64,000 nt of DNA, from assembly GCA_016584495.1 (NCBI GenBank), contig WAID01000007.1:730001-794000 (forward strand), given 5' to 3'. Numbering within the stretch: the stretch's first letter is position 1; each line of letters opens with the position of its first letter. Below the pieces are notes generated by a model. That model saw only the letters and a list, made by a program, of their open reading frames with translations, did not search any database and had not been told where the DNA came from. This document shows, piece after piece, positions 1 to 13,662 of this stretch. The position numbers and the translations under genes were made by a program. Source of the DNA: Celoporthe dispersa (taxonomy: Eukaryota; Ascomycota; Sordariomycetes; Diaporthales; Cryphonectriaceae).

Positions 1-1137
<1,137 letters not shown>

Positions 1138-3101
1138 AGTTGCGACTGTTATAGGAGGAGTTGCGGTCAGCATGTTGGGCACATATCAGGGTGGCATTGT
1201 AGGACGAGAGGGGAGGTGACGCAGGGTTCATGCGATGACCTGCTCCTCCCGAGATAGGGGAGATAGTAGGCATTCCCACGAAGGTAGGCCAGGACGAGAG
1301 AGGCAAAAGACTAACAACTCATGTTCGCTTGAGTGCGGATCTCGTGCAGGAGAATTGGTGTCGAAGCAGGGGCGATTGGGCTCGCAGGAGGTTTCGATCG
1401 TGAGAAGCACAGTCAGGCCTGCTTGGATGCTTTGGCGCGACGGACTGCCAGGCAGGCGCGACAGACTAGAAATCGAGGGCGGTAGGAGGGTATCGCGAGG
1501 ACGGATGTAGGTCCGACGGGGACTGCTGCGCAGAGGTAGGTGGGAGAGGCTGTGAGGTGGTCCCTTCAGCTTTCCGAGAGTTCAGTCGAACAGGAGGAGA
1601 CAGCGCAGAGGCTCGAGGCCAGTGGGTTGGTCGTACCTGTAGCTCGAAAGTGGTCCCTGACAACTGCGGGCAGACCAGGGGAAAGGAGGGGCTGCAATAG
1701 TGCTATGATGTGGTTTGCCTGTGAGCCCAGACAGGGGGAGGGGGGGGGCGGCCTTAAATCTGGGCGTGGGGAACTGTCGCTCGCGCTGTGTGGATGGATA
1801 CTATGGTAGTAGATAGGACCCAAATCTCGTTGGACTGGCACAAAAACCCGCTGGGGCGTCCAGAGGAGCTTGTCTATACTTGTAGTAAGAACAAGACTCG
1901 TATATATGGTGTGTAAGTAAGAGAGAGAGAGAGGAAGAAAAGGAGAAAAAAGAGAAGATAAAAAACAGGGAGCCTTGTCGATGGTAAGGGTCTTCAAAAT
2001 GTATAAGAATGATTGATGATGGGTGGACATCAGCTCAGCCTCAGCAGCAGCGCCAGCGAACCAACCCTCTTGGGAAGTACGGCGGAATTGAGAGGCAGAT
2101 TCCTACAGTCATCCACCACCACCAACAACCCGGTTTTCAGGCGGCCACCGCATCCCACCTCCTCGATCCATCAAGCTGTCCTTGTTTCTAAAAAGAGTCT
2201 TGGCATTTGGCGTAATAGTACGGAGTAGGCCTCAGCACAGCCATTCACAGCATCCACTTTTTTCTTCTTCCTCTTCTCTCTCCTTTTTTTAAAAAATAAA
2301 AAAATGTGTCTCCTTGCACCTGGTACCGTAGGAGGTTGCCGTATCTTACTGTACCACCTGTGTAGTACCGGACCTTATTGGTCACTACCCCGCCAGACCA
2401 TCCATCCACATCTGAGCAACCCCTCCCACATCATGACTGAGCCCAGACCAGTCAAGCCGCGTCGATTCATGACTATGAAGGTATGTAGACACAAGAACCA
2501 CGTTGCTTCTCGGAGCTTACTGGATTTCTTCCCCCCTCGCAATTCCGGATTCGGGATTCTGAACCATGGACCACCGAATCGAGAGGGTTCAAGCACACGG
2601 CGTAGATCTCTAGCCGTTCTATTTAGCGCTGGTGCTGCCGAGGTCCCCTGCCGCCTTGCGCTTGCAGGGCTTCCCGTAGGTGGAAATCTCCAACCGCCAG
2701 GCTGCCACTCAGGCTGCAGCGATGCAAGTGTCAAGAGGCATCTCGACTCCATTCAACATCCCTAACTTCCTAAGAGATTCCACCCCCATTACAAAGTAGA
2801 TCACAACACCCCCCCCCCCCATCCACTGGCTTCTACACCCCACGCACCCAGTCAGCCTCTCGACTCACCTGAGCATTGACCCCAACCTGCTCCCCCCTGT
2901 GGCGTCGTTTCCATCCTATATCAACTCCAGACCCGTCGTTGAGCAGCTGTTGGACTGACTGCGCCCGTCTGACTGCCCGACTCCATTTCTCCAATCCAAC
3001 CCCACCAGCCCGACTCACCTCGTGCCTCTCTCATCCCCTCCCCCGCCTCGTACTCAAATCAATATCCCGAACCCATCGCGACTGCTCCAGCAATTCCCAA
3101 G
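1138..3101. other. Intergenic region, shared 5' flanks of the CaM-kinase and E2 genes
   Basis: No convincing coding sequence. This is the divergent promoter and leader region of the kinase (minus) and the E2 gene (plus). It holds a short GA tract near 1920-1934, an AT-rich patch at 2283-2304, a run of twelve C at 2809-2820, and a C/T-rich leader (about 2830-3100) directly upstream of the E2 start. Confidence 0.6.
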
Positions 3102-3815
3102 ATGGGCACAACCTTCAAGGCCAAGCGGCTTGGAAAGGAGCTCGTCAAGGTATGTGTCCATCCTTATCCTGCTCCTCGCCGGCACCGTCATGAGTGAGGT
3201 GGGAGGACGGGCCGCTCGAGGCCGCCTCACATGGCCACCACCCCCCTCCCCCCCTTCTTCTGGGCTACACCTTGGCTTGGACCCTCAGGGCCAGTAGTGG
3301 TGAGCTGACTCTGCGCTTCTCAAAAGATACAAGCTTCGCTTCCTGCCGGCATCACCCTCATATCTGCCGACAACTTCGAGGAATGGTCCCTAGACATCAA
3401 GGTGCTAGACAACAACCCCCTCTACCTTGACAGGACCTTCAGGTTGCTCTTCAAGTTTGGAGACCAGTACCCGATCGGTACGCATTTCTCGACCTGCCAC
3501 CAAACTCCCCAAGGTCGTAGACCAATGGCTAAATACTCCCTGACAGAGCCCCCCGAGGTCACCTTCGCGAAGCTGGCCGACCGGCCGATACCTATACACC
3601 CTCATATCTACTCGAACGGTATCATCTGCCTCGATCTTCTGGGGCAGCAGGGCTGGAGTCCAGTACAGAACGTCGAGAGCGTCTGTATGAGCCTGCAGAG
3701 CATGCTGACCGGCAACACAAAGAACGAGCGGCCCCCCGGCGACGAGGAGTTCGTCAAGAGCAACCGGCTGCGACCAAAAGACATCGACTTCTACTACCAT
3801 GACAATAAGGTGTAA
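3102..3815 (+). CDS. UBE2W: Ubiquitin-conjugating enzyme E2, UBE2W type
   Basis: Three exons (3102-3149, 3327-3477, 3547-3815) give 155 residues, close to the 151 of human UBE2W. The UBC fold is complete: N-terminal helix (MGTTFKAKRLGKELVK), the core FRLLFKFGDQYP, the HPHIYSNGIICLDLL segment carrying the catalytic Cys, then WSPVQNVESVCMSLQSML and the C-terminal YYHDNKV. The HPHxYSNGxICL motif and the terminal YHD are hallmarks of UBE2W, which in other organisms attaches ubiquitin to protein alpha-amino groups. That activity is inferred from family only. Introns carry GTATGT/AAG and GTACGC/CAG ends. The start codon is the first ATG after the CT-rich leader and follows a CCCAAG context. Confidence 0.93.
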
Positions 3816-4565
3816 GGGTGGAAGAGGGTGGGTCTGACGGACTCGCTGGCTCGTCATCATTTTAGGGGCGGGGTGGTTCTTTTGATTTTCGGCGTCTGGA
3901 GCGGCAAGCAAATTTTCGGCATATGAGATGAAGGCATGGCGGACCCCGAGGAGACACAACCACATGCCGGGCGGCAGAGAAATAAGCCTAATAGGCAGGC
4001 TGATGTGTTTATTATCCTTCAGGCGCTTCTTCAAGGAAGGCCTTGGGCGTGGTAGCATAGCTTGCATAATGCTTAGGGAGTTGCATTGGAGGGGCAATTT
4101 GCGGTGGTGTCAGTCTGGCGGGCACGCAGCTGTTGCCCACTGGAGGCATCCGCCATAGAGTGGCTGCCCTGCGTAGAGCAACTTTGCAAACAAGGAGAGC
4201 TGTTGAATGCTAGCAGGGTCGGGTCTATTGGCTGTTTGTGTACATAAATTTCTCTCTCTTCTTCTGTACCACAGCATTTCAATCCACATGCTATTCTTAT
4301 CCCGCTTGGTCCATCTTGTTGTGCCGAGAATATGGCCTGTAGTCAGGCCCCTGTGGTGGGAGGACCTAGAGGCTCCAAATAGGTCGACCAGCCTCGGCAG
4401 GCAGCGATAGGCTAAGACGGCGGGGGGGCCCTGCTGGAAGCGGCAGCAAGCTCTCCTGGAGCTACTGTACCGCTCAGTTCCCTCTCCAGCGCCGCCTGCG
4501 AGTCGCGTATCATCCTCACTCCCCCAAAATCTACGTCACCTCGCGCGGTCCATGGAGAGCCTACC
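3816..4565. other. Intergenic region between E2 and VPS33 genes
   Basis: Contains the E2 3' UTR and the VPS33 promoter/leader. I see no coding sequence or repeat worth naming. Both genes run in the same direction with about 750 bases between stop and start. Confidence 0.6.
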
Positions 4566-6956
4566 ATGGCTCCTCCGGCTGGTTTCGACACAGAGCAGAT
4601 CAAAGACAAGGCTCGAAAGGACCTCCTGTACCTCCTGTCGGTAGTAAGTAAGGGCACGACCGGGTGCAACCTTCTTCTTCACCTCCTCGCGGCAACGCAA
4701 AGCTCATTGGGAGGGGCCAGCTTCATTGACCTGTTTTCGCGTTCCACCTGTTCTTAGGTCCAGGGCAAGAAGAACCTCGTCATCGAGCAGAGCCTCGCCG
4801 GCCCGATCGGAACCGTGGTCAAGGTCTCGACCCTCCAGGACTACGGCGTTGATAAGTTCTTCTTCCTGGAGAGCAATAATGTGGGAACCACCCAGCGCAA
4901 TGTCGTCTTCATTGCTCGTGGGGAGTGCGCCCGGCATGCCCAGGCCATCGCAGGTGAGCCATCCCGCAGACTGGAGTGACACCGCCTCACCTGGAGCTCA
5001 TCTCCGTGAACTCATCGGCACCGCTCTTCATTGCCGACCGGGCCGGGGCGTCGTTCATGAGGCAAGGCGTCAGCGGCCTCAGCGGCTCTGGCGCCTGGCA
5101 GCTCTCGGCCATGCCGTACATGCTCGCTGACTGTCCAGCAGACCAGATAAGGCGCTTGCAGCGCGAAAGTCAGACCGGCCATGAATTCCACATCTTCTGG
5201 GTGCCACGCCGTGCCGTCGTGTCCGATAAGATTCTAGAGGAGGCAGGTGTGCTCGGCGATGCGAACATCTCGGAACTCCCTCTCTACTTCTTTCCCCTAG
5301 AGCGCGATGTCCTCTCCTTGGAACTCGACGATGCCTTCCGGGACCTGTACCTGTCGAGAGACCCGACGCCCACTTTCTTACTCGCCCAGGCCCTCATGGG
5401 CATCCAACAGAAACATGGCCTTTTCCCTCGCATCACCGGGAAAGGGGACAATGCCAAGAGGTTGGCCGAGCTGCTCTCCCGCATGCGCCAGGAGCTTCTC
5501 GCGGGAGAGATCTCCAGCGAATCTGGCAAGACGGGTCTGACCCCCAGCACAACGACAGAGAGCGTCATTATTATTGACCGGGAGGTTGACATGGTCACCC
5601 CGCTCCTCACGCAGCTGACGTACGAGGGCCTGGTAGACGAGGTCTGGGGTATCCAGAACAACCAGACCGAAGTCGACTCGACCGTTATAGGCGCCCCAGC
5701 GCAGGCCGCCCAGACCGCATCGGCAGCACCAGCGTCCAGCAACCAGTCGAGGAAGCGCAAGGTCCAGCTCGACTCGTCAGACAAGATGTTCGACCAGCTC
5801 CGGGACACAAATTTTGCCATCGTCGGGAACCTGCTCAATAAGGTGGCTCGTCGCCTGCAGACTGACCTGGACAGCCGGCATGCAAGGTCGACGACGGCGG
5901 AACTCCGTGACTTTGTGCAGAGGCTGCCAGGCTTACAGGCCGAGCAACAATCCTTGAAAATCCACACAAATCTTGTGGAAGAGATCATCAAGTACACCCG
6001 GACCGAACAGTTCAGCAAGCTCCTTGAGGTCCAGCAGAACCTTGCCGCCGGCGCTGATCCCTCGTCCCAGTTCGACTCAATCGAGGAGCTGATAGCTCGG
6101 GACACGCCTCTGCCCGAGGTGCTGCGGCTCTTGTGCATCTACTCTTGCATATCCGGCGGCATCAAGACCAAGGAATATGACCAGTTCCGCCGGCTCATCC
6201 TTCAGGGTTATGGTTACCAGCACCTCCTGACTCTACACAGCCTGGAAAAGCTACAGTTGTTCCTGCCCAGATCATCGCCAATGGCATCTATGATCTCAAT
6301 GGGCGGCTCGTCCGGCTCAGCTGGAAACAAGACCAACTACGCAACCCTACGGAAGCAACTGCGGCTCATCGTGGACGAGGTCAACGAGCACGACCCCAAC
6401 GATGTGGCCTACGTCTACAGCGGGTATGCGCCCCTATCAGTACGGCTTGTGCAGTGTATACTGCAGAAACAGTATCTTCTCTCCATGATCAAAGGCGGTG
6501 GTGCAGCAGGGGTTGCTGGGACGAATACCGGGAGCCAGGGCTGGAGAGGCTTTGAGGAGGCAGTGAAGAACGCCCGCGGGCAGGCTTTTGATGAGCTGCA
6601 GAAAGGAGAGGACAAGGCTGTCAAGGCCCGCGCCCTTCTCTCCGGAAATGGCCAGAAGAAGACGGTGTTTGTTGTGTTTGTGGGCGGCGTGACATTCACA
6701 GAGATTGCAGCCTTGCGCTTCATTGCCAAACAGGAAGAAGGTTCGTCGTGCCACCCGTGTGACTCACTCAACCCACACTGGTCCCCCAGGTCGCCTATGT
6801 TCGCCCAATACTGACTTTTGTCTTGTATGCGCAGCGCGGAGAAATATCGTTATCTGCACGACGTCGATTATAAGCGGAAATAAGATGATGGCGACGGCGA
6901 TTGAGGAGGGCTCGTTCGGCCAGGCGGCTGCAGCACCTCGGCCGACTGAGAGCTGA
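4566..6956 (+). CDS. VPS33: Vacuolar sorting protein VPS33 (Sec1/Munc18 family)
   Basis: SM-family protein that binds SNARE bundles in the HOPS and CORVET tethering complexes at the vacuole and endosome. Exons 4566-4643, 4758-4953, 5142-6740 and 6835-6956 sum to exactly 665 codons (664 residues), normal for Vps33. Recognisable blocks include the N-terminal QIKDKARKDLLYLLSVV, GKKNLVIEQSLAGPIGTVVK, the SM signature VIIIDREVDMVTPLLTQLTY with the following YEGLVDEVWG, and the C-terminal VFVGGVTFTEIAALRF. A low-complexity Ala/Ser/Gln insert (around 5690-5760) is typical of fungal copies. The large uninterrupted frame beginning at 4976 reads through intron 2 (4954-5141); the conserved sequence resumes only at 5142, so the true start is 4566. 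No frame disruption is seen here, unlike several neighbours. Confidence 0.95.
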
Positions 6957-8191
6957 GGAAGGAGGGGCATACTGGCTGCTTGTCAACAAAAAAACAAAGA
7001 CGGCATATATAACAATCTCGCTTGTCGCTTGCATTAGGGCACAGCGAGGCGTCGGGTCCAGATGATGGTTGGTTGTCTGTTTGGCTGGTGGGCAAATAAA
7101 TAGATACCTTGACAATCCGGCGTGGAGTTTTGGGCGTCGAGACGGGAAACAATTGAGCATTTCAATGGAAGACGATTACCGGACCGGCAGAGAAAAAGAA
7201 AAAGAAAGAATAAAGAGAGCAAGGTAACTGTTCTTTATTATTTCTTCTTTTTTTTATTTATTAGGAAAGACCCCTGAGCACAGAGATCACATTGTAGGCG
7301 GGTAAAAAGGGAGAGAAAAAAAAAGTCAACCATGTCAGAGATCATGGATGGTACTATGAGTAGTTACGTGTATCATTCCGGGGGGTTTTAGCACGACGGC
7401 TGAGGGGCCACTGGCACGCACGTGCAATCCAGCTGTCGCATTTCGACATCCTAGCTCCCTCATTGGAGCAAAGACTCGTTTTCGGTTGTGTCAAGCCCAG
7501 CATCTGCTTGAGACTTGGGAAACTACACACCCTGCCGTATTCGTCCTCTTTGATGGACGTCCATTGACCCATCCATAATATTGACCTTCCCCAGACTTAA
7601 TTGAGGTTCTTAGGAGTTCCGGTCTGTTCCAATCTGGGTTAGATTGCAAATCAGCAGGTACGATGTCCAGACGCTGGCGCCACTCTCAGGTTGCTTCACC
7701 CTTGAACCCTCCTTGAGGCCCTCGCCAGAGACCCTCATCGCCTCTGGGCACCAGCCACAGCACATCGCCTCGAGCCGTATTTTCCTCCCTGCTGATGTAT
7801 CTCCCATAGGCTGTTGAGCACTTCTGAATAGGAAAAATGAGGCTGCACCGCCCTGTCGCATGAGCATCCAAACCTTTAAAAACACACAAATACAAAACCC
7901 TCGCCGAGGTGGAAAGGTCTGTCACGCACATACATATCAATGGGGCCTGACGGCGGCCACATCGTCGATGTGAGCAATTGAGCGGCTGCGATATCTCCAT
8001 GACGGAAGCCGACGACGTCTGTCCCATCTCAAACCGTCTTTCAATCGAAGTTCCGACCTCAGCCCTGGTCCGACCTAAGAACGATATTACACACCACACA
8101 CAACCAGCCCCTCTGCTGCCCTCTCCCTCTCCCTACGCTGAGGTCCCAAACATCTCGCCGCTCTAGCACAGTTCGACCTTCCGGCATCATA
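6957..8191. other. Intergenic region between VPS33 and KDM1
   Basis: AT-rich VPS33 3' flank with a possible AATAAA polyadenylation signal near 7207-7213 and T-rich stretches at 7240-7263, then the KDM1 promoter and a pyrimidine-rich leader (about 8095-8190). No coding sequence supported. Confidence 0.55.
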
Positions 8192-11100
8192 ATGGGAACG
8201 CGATCGCGGGACCCTCGATCTGGACAGAACTGCGGCATTGGAATAAGAACGACACGGAGCCTCGGTACCGGCTCCCTACCTGCGCCATCGTGCTCAAACG
8301 CCTTGATATCACCAGTCTCGACGTCTCGCTATCGCGCCCTGGATCCGCGCACAGGAAACAGGCCATCGTACCGTCATCACGTCGGAGCGGCGGCGGCAGG
8401 GCCTCTGGGAAGACAGCTACCACTCCTCGTCGTCCTCCCTTGGCGGCGGCGTCTCAAGGCCAACCTCGGCCTGAGCTAGAAGAGGAGATCCTCGCCGAGA
8501 TTATCGTCAGCACTGACGACCTAGACGAGCTGGAGAGTATGAGCGAAGGGTCTTCTGAGATGGTGGAGACGCCAGCGGCCTCTGTTGGGTGAGTTGTACC
8601 GCATCCCTTCTGGACTGTCTCACGTGATCTCTCGGTCTTCCACTCTGATGGAGATAGTGAACTTTCATCTGCGGTTCCTCCCTAATCATGTCTTCACAGG
8701 CCTGAGCTCGATTCCCTGCAGCATGCCCATGAGACCGCACCTTCAATAATCGCCCCAACGGAGGAGTCGACACCACAACCTCCGTCGGTAGAGCCAGTGT
8801 CGATAGACAACAGCGTCCGGGATGAGCAGGCTCTCGAGCCCTCAGCTCCTGCGGATGGAGCCACGGCCGCGCCAGTGTCTCAAGAAGTAATTTCAGAGGG
8901 AACACTTATAGAAGGGTCATTATCTACAGTTCCAGGACTCACCGAATCAGACTCTGTCGCCCAACCTCAAGTCATTCCCGAACCTGGCAAGCAAACGAGA
9001 GCGGCAGATGTGGGTGCCGATAGAGAACTCTCGCGGCCTGAAGATGCCAAGCAGGTCGACTTCGTGTCGTCGGGAGCAGCAGAGATAGCTATGTTGAATT
9101 CATTACCGACAAGGCGAGCCATCTCAGAAGCGAGCACGAGCCCCCTGGATCCTGCATTTGAGACTGCAACTGGAAGAACAGAGCCTCCTCCAGCCGCAGA
9201 ATTGGCCCCTACAGAAGAAGCCCCTCTGAGAGACTCAGACGGGGCTGGGAATATCCAACCATCACATTCGGATGGAACAGGTCTGGTAAAAGAGACCGGA
9301 GATGCCCAGACACGGTTACAGGCACCAAAGACTGCATCTACTACAGCAGCAGCAGAAGAGGCACAACGCTCATGCTCGCCGCCCGAGCAGAGCGAACGGA
9401 TGGACCAGGATGTGGAGGCCTCAACTCCCGACAGTACCAGGGCACCGAGATCAACTGATGTAGTTCCAAGCGATCTCATTTCCGAGATACTCGAGCCGCT
9501 ACCTCCCGAGACCCTGGCAAAAGATGCGCAGCCTCAAGAAGCGGATCTCACGTCGTTGAAGCCCACCAAACCCGAGATGGCTACCTTGGAGCCGGGGCTT
9601 GTGAAGCCCGAACCATCAGATGAGGCTTTACAGACAATCCCAGAGGCACCTCCAGAGTCCGCTGGACTTCAAGTGAATGGACACCAAGGCGGATACAGCT
9701 CAGCTCCAACATCCAGCATCGCGAACGTGAATCGGGCCCTGAACGGGACGGCTGATCAACCTTCAGAGTCTGAGCTCAGTGAGATCAGTACGTCAACTGA
9801 TCTCATCTCCACAGAAGCGACACGCCTCGATGCTATTCCAACAAAGTCAGCCCTGGAGTCACCTGATTGGGCAATTTCGACATTCATTCGCCTCGTCGGC
9901 ATCGGCCCTCACCGAGCGCTCAGGTTTGTCCTCGAAGCCCTCCTCGGTCTCTAGCAAAGCGACGACTCCACTCGATACAGATAGCCCGAGAGAAGCCACA
10001 GGCCAGTTTGTCCCTGTTCCAACGTTTCAAACGCGGTCAGCGCCAAGAATACAATTCAAAGTGCAACCCAAGGTATCCGTACCGGCAGACCTCACGCCAC
10101 AAGAGTATGCAATGGAGTGCATCGAGGCGGCTGAGAATTCAAGGTTGAATCCGTACGCGCTGCACCAGGACGAGTACCACATGCTTCGGTCCCATATCAG
10201 CCACGCGCAGGTCTCGACATATTTGAACATCCGAAACGGCATTCTAAGGCTCTGGGTGCGCAATCCACAAATCGCGGTCACGCGGGAAGAGGCGATTGGC
10301 TGCGCCAAAGATATACGTTGGTTCGACGTTGCCAATGTGTGCTTCGATTGGCTGGTACGTCGAGGATTCATCAATTACGGCTGTGTTGAGGTCCGACAGG
10401 CCAAGGTCACCACCCACAGCACACAACCACAAAAGAGAAGAAGGACTGTCGCGGTCATTGGCGCTGGGTTTTCTGGCCTGTCCGCCGCGAGGCAACTAGA
10501 GGGATTGTTTCTTCAGTACTCCAAGCGCTTTCGCGACATGGGCGAGAGCCCCCTCGAGTGATCGTCCTCGAGGCGAGAAATAGAGTCGGTGGACGGGTCT
10601 ACTCACGCGCCTTTCAGACATTACCAGATACAGCGCCAGGAGTGATGCGAGGGAAGCGTTTCACAGCAGAGATGGGCGGCATGATCATCACCGGCTTTGA
10701 CAGGGGCAACCCTCTGAACATTCTTGTGAGAGGACAGCTGGGCCTGCCCTACCACTGCCTGAGAAGCGATATGTCCCTGTACGACGCAAACGGCACAGCC
10801 GTCGACCCCGGTCGGGATCAACTGGTTGAGCAGCTTTTCAACGCATGCCTGGACCGTGTGAGCGAGTACAAGTTCAAGACGCCGCCTTCGAAGCTCATCG
10901 AAGGGAATCGCGACCTCATGGACGAGGGTCGAGATAGCACTGCGGAAGGGCACAAGACGATCGCCCTAGTAGAGGAGATGAATGCTGCACAGCCTCACGC
11001 CCCACCGGTCTCCGAACAGAACGTCGCCCCACGAGTCAACCTCGTACCTGTGTCAACGGACCGCATGACTGGCAAGGTGCATGTCGAGCCAGGAACGCCT

Positions 11101-12771
11101 GGCTCAACAAAGGCTGCTTTCAAAGCCAAGTCTCTAGGTTGGACTCTGAAGGCAGGGGTCAGCGAGTCCCGGGACATTGAGCTGGATGCCGCAGCCAACA
11201 GTGCCAAAGCCACGCTGGGCTCTGTTGTTGACGAGGCTCTCATGCAGCACAAGGATATCCTTGATCTGAATGCCCAAGATTTCAGACTTCTAAACTGGCA
11301 CATAGCCAACCTGGAGTACAGCAATGCCACAAATCTCAACAGGCTGAGCATCAAAGGATGGGACATTGATGCTGGCAATGAATGGGAGGGGAAGCACACC
11401 ATGGTTGTCGGTGGCTACCAGAGTGTTGCACGAGGACTCGCCATGCTCCCAGCACCACTCAATATACAACACAGAGCAGCTGTGAAGCGCATAAAGTATG
11501 CCCCTGACGGGTCAACAGGCCCAGCAAGAATCATCCTGGAGGATGGCCACCTGATCCAAGCTGACTATGTTGTCAATACAATTCCACTGGGTGTATTGAA
11601 GCATGGAAGCATCGAGTTCCAGCCACCTCTGCCCTCGTGGAAGACAGAGGCCATTCAGCGGCTTGGATTCGGTGTTCTGAACAAGGTCATCCTCGTTTAC
11701 AAGGAGGCGTTCTGGGACAAGGACAGAGACATCTTTGGCATGTTGCAGACTCCCACCAACCGTCTTAGTTTGAACCAGAAGGACTATGCTCCACGCCGCG
11801 GGCGCTTCTTCCAGTGGTTCAACGTCACCAATACGACCGGCATGCCCTGCTTACTGGCGCTAATGGCTGGCGACGCTGGATACGACACGGAGGTCACGCC
11901 CAACGATGAGCTCATTGCCGAAGCGACAGAAGTCCTCCGCATGCGATACGGTGCCCGCGTCACGCAGCCTCTTGAGGCTATCGTGACAAGATGGGAGTCA
12001 GACCGCTTCGCACGCGGAAGTTACTCTAATGCTGGAGTCAACATGAACGCCGAAGACTACCAGCTCATGGCAAGGACCATTGGCAACCTCTACTTCGCTG
12101 GCGAGCACACCACCGTCACCCATCCTGCCACCGTGCACGGCGCTTACCTGTCCGGCCTCCGTGCTGCCTCTGAAGTGCTCGACGCGATGCTCGGCCCCAT
12201 CGAGATCCCCTCGCCTCTTGTCCTGCCCCGCGAAACAATAGCCTCCCTCAAGCGCAAAGCCCAGGAAGAAATCAGAGACCCAGCCCGCGCCCGCCTCGAG
12301 GCCTACGAGATGGAGATCACAGAATACATCCAGTCGAAACTCGGATACTACCCGCTGAAACCCGCCAAGGTTGCAGGCAATGCCTACCTCCTCTTCAACA
12401 AGGTCTACTATGAGGAGGGCCGCAAGAGATGCGAGGAGGGCCGCAGAGCCGACAAGGGCAAGCCGAGTCCCAACGAGGTGCGGACGATGACATCCAAGAT
12501 GTGGAAGGAGGCACCGGCGGAGGTAAGGAAGCCGTTTGAGGACCAGGCGGACGAGCAGAAGAAGGGGTATGCGCAGGCGTTGAAAGAGTGGACGGAGGCT
12601 GTGGCGCGCTGGGAGAAGGATGCTATCGCGCTAAGGGAGACATATGTTAGGGAACACCCTAGTACCCCTGGGCCGGACGAGGTAGCGGGTGGTGTGAGCG
12701 CGAACGGGAGCAGGAGGGTGAAGAGGGTCGAGAGTTACCGGGAGGACGATAGTGACGTCGATCTGGAGTGA
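8192..12771 (+). CDS. lsd1: LSD1/KDM1-type histone H3 lysine demethylase (SWIRM, amine oxidase, HMG box), one frame disruption
   Basis: FAD-dependent nuclear demethylase. Order: a long acidic, disordered N-terminus (to about 10080); a SWIRM domain (from ADLTPQEYAMECIEAAENS to FDWLVRRGFINYG); the FAD-binding VAVIGAGFSGLSAARQLEG; the split amine-oxidase domain with LNKVILVYKEAFW, whose Lys matches the FAD-proximal Lys of LSD1; FAGEHTTVTHPATVHGAYLSG; and a C-terminal HMG box (KVAGNAYLLFNKVYYEEG to KKGYAQALKEW), an arrangement typical of fungal LSD1. Introns: 8589-8699 and probably 9788-9923 (GTACGT...CAG, 136 nt, restores frame). At 10549-10553 a run of five C breaks the frame between GESP and RVIVLEARNRVGG; no intron fits, one more C repairs it. 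The start is uncertain: ATG 8192 (good context) needs another frame change, the first in-frame ATG is 8539 (about 1328 residues). The open frame extends upstream to 8167. Confidence 0.9.
10549..10553 (+). other. Single-base frame disruption in KDM1 (C run)
   Basis: Five C where six would keep the reading frame. The upstream frame encodes QYSKRFRDMGESP and the frame one base away encodes RVIVLEARNRVGGRVYSR, which are adjacent in LSD1 proteins. No splice sites lie between them. Confidence 0.8.
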
Positions 12772-13662
12772 CGAGGGCTCAAGCACACCGGGGGTGCACC
12801 AGGTCCTAATGAGGCTGGGCGGGAGGGGGGAGTAATCCTCAGCAGCAGCCTGATTCTTGTTTCTCTTGTTATTCTCACGGCGCAAAGGGGGGAGCTGGGG
12901 GAGGGTGGGTCCCATGGGGGCATTTATGAATCATACCGATGCATCAAGCACGCATGGATGGTGTTTTCTCTTCCGGCATGATACTGGGGCGTGAGATGGG
13001 GGGAGGTGATGTTGTCTTTTGCTTGTTTGCTTGTTTGCTTGTTTTTTTCTTTTTCTTTTCTTCTGGGCAATGCGGCTTTGGGCAGGCAGGCAGGCAGGCA
13101 GGCAGATCCTACATACAGCCTGCGGACTGCAAGCCAGGTATACATAGGGTGTATATGCTCCTATGAGTATTTTTTCTTTTTCTTTCTTAGCTTACGAAAG
13201 AAGCCCATGTACATGATTTTGAAGTTCCGGGATAGCTATTCATATGGGCCTTGTGCGCAGAAATGGCTCTTTATCATGGATTTGATATTTGTGAAGGGAC
13301 AGGTCCCTCTGATAAATGACTTTCGATGTGACTTTACTTATTTATGGAGGCAGTCCTTGTTGTCTTTTGTCTTGGAGCCAGTCAAGCAGCAGGGGAAAAG
13401 GCCAAAAGCGGCAATGTGCTCACAAACTTCCCACATAGTGACTGCACACACGAGTCACAACAAGGGCAATGCACATCGTCTCTTGAATCCTCATTTTGAT
13501 TCTACTGCTCTTGGTACATGGGCATAAGATGTTGTAGCCTTCATTCAAAATGTGCAGTGGTACAAAGGAAACATCTGCTTTGATTTTGCATGCCCTTCCC
13601 GGCATCTCAACACCCAGCTTCCACCACCCTTCCTCCCCACCTCTATATGGCCAGAAGTCTAT
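12772..13662. other. Intergenic region between KDM1 and ATP3 (convergent genes)
   Basis: 3' flanks of two convergent genes. It holds three copies of an 8-mer GCTTGTTT (13021-13044), a T-rich tract, six copies of GGCA (13081-13104) and a second T-rich tract near 13168-13190. No coding sequence supported. Confidence 0.6.
13081..13104. repeat. Tetranucleotide microsatellite (GGCA)6
   Basis: Six perfect tandem GGCA units between the convergent KDM1 and ATP3 genes. Confidence 0.9.

Noticed and set aside
5284..6138. Minus-strand open frame of 284 codons
   Set aside because: Antisense of VPS33; Ser/Arg-rich without recognisable motifs.
10549..10553. Programmed ribosomal frameshift in KDM1
   Set aside because: No slippery heptamer or obvious downstream structure, and the same kind of one-base break recurs in many unrelated genes of the window.
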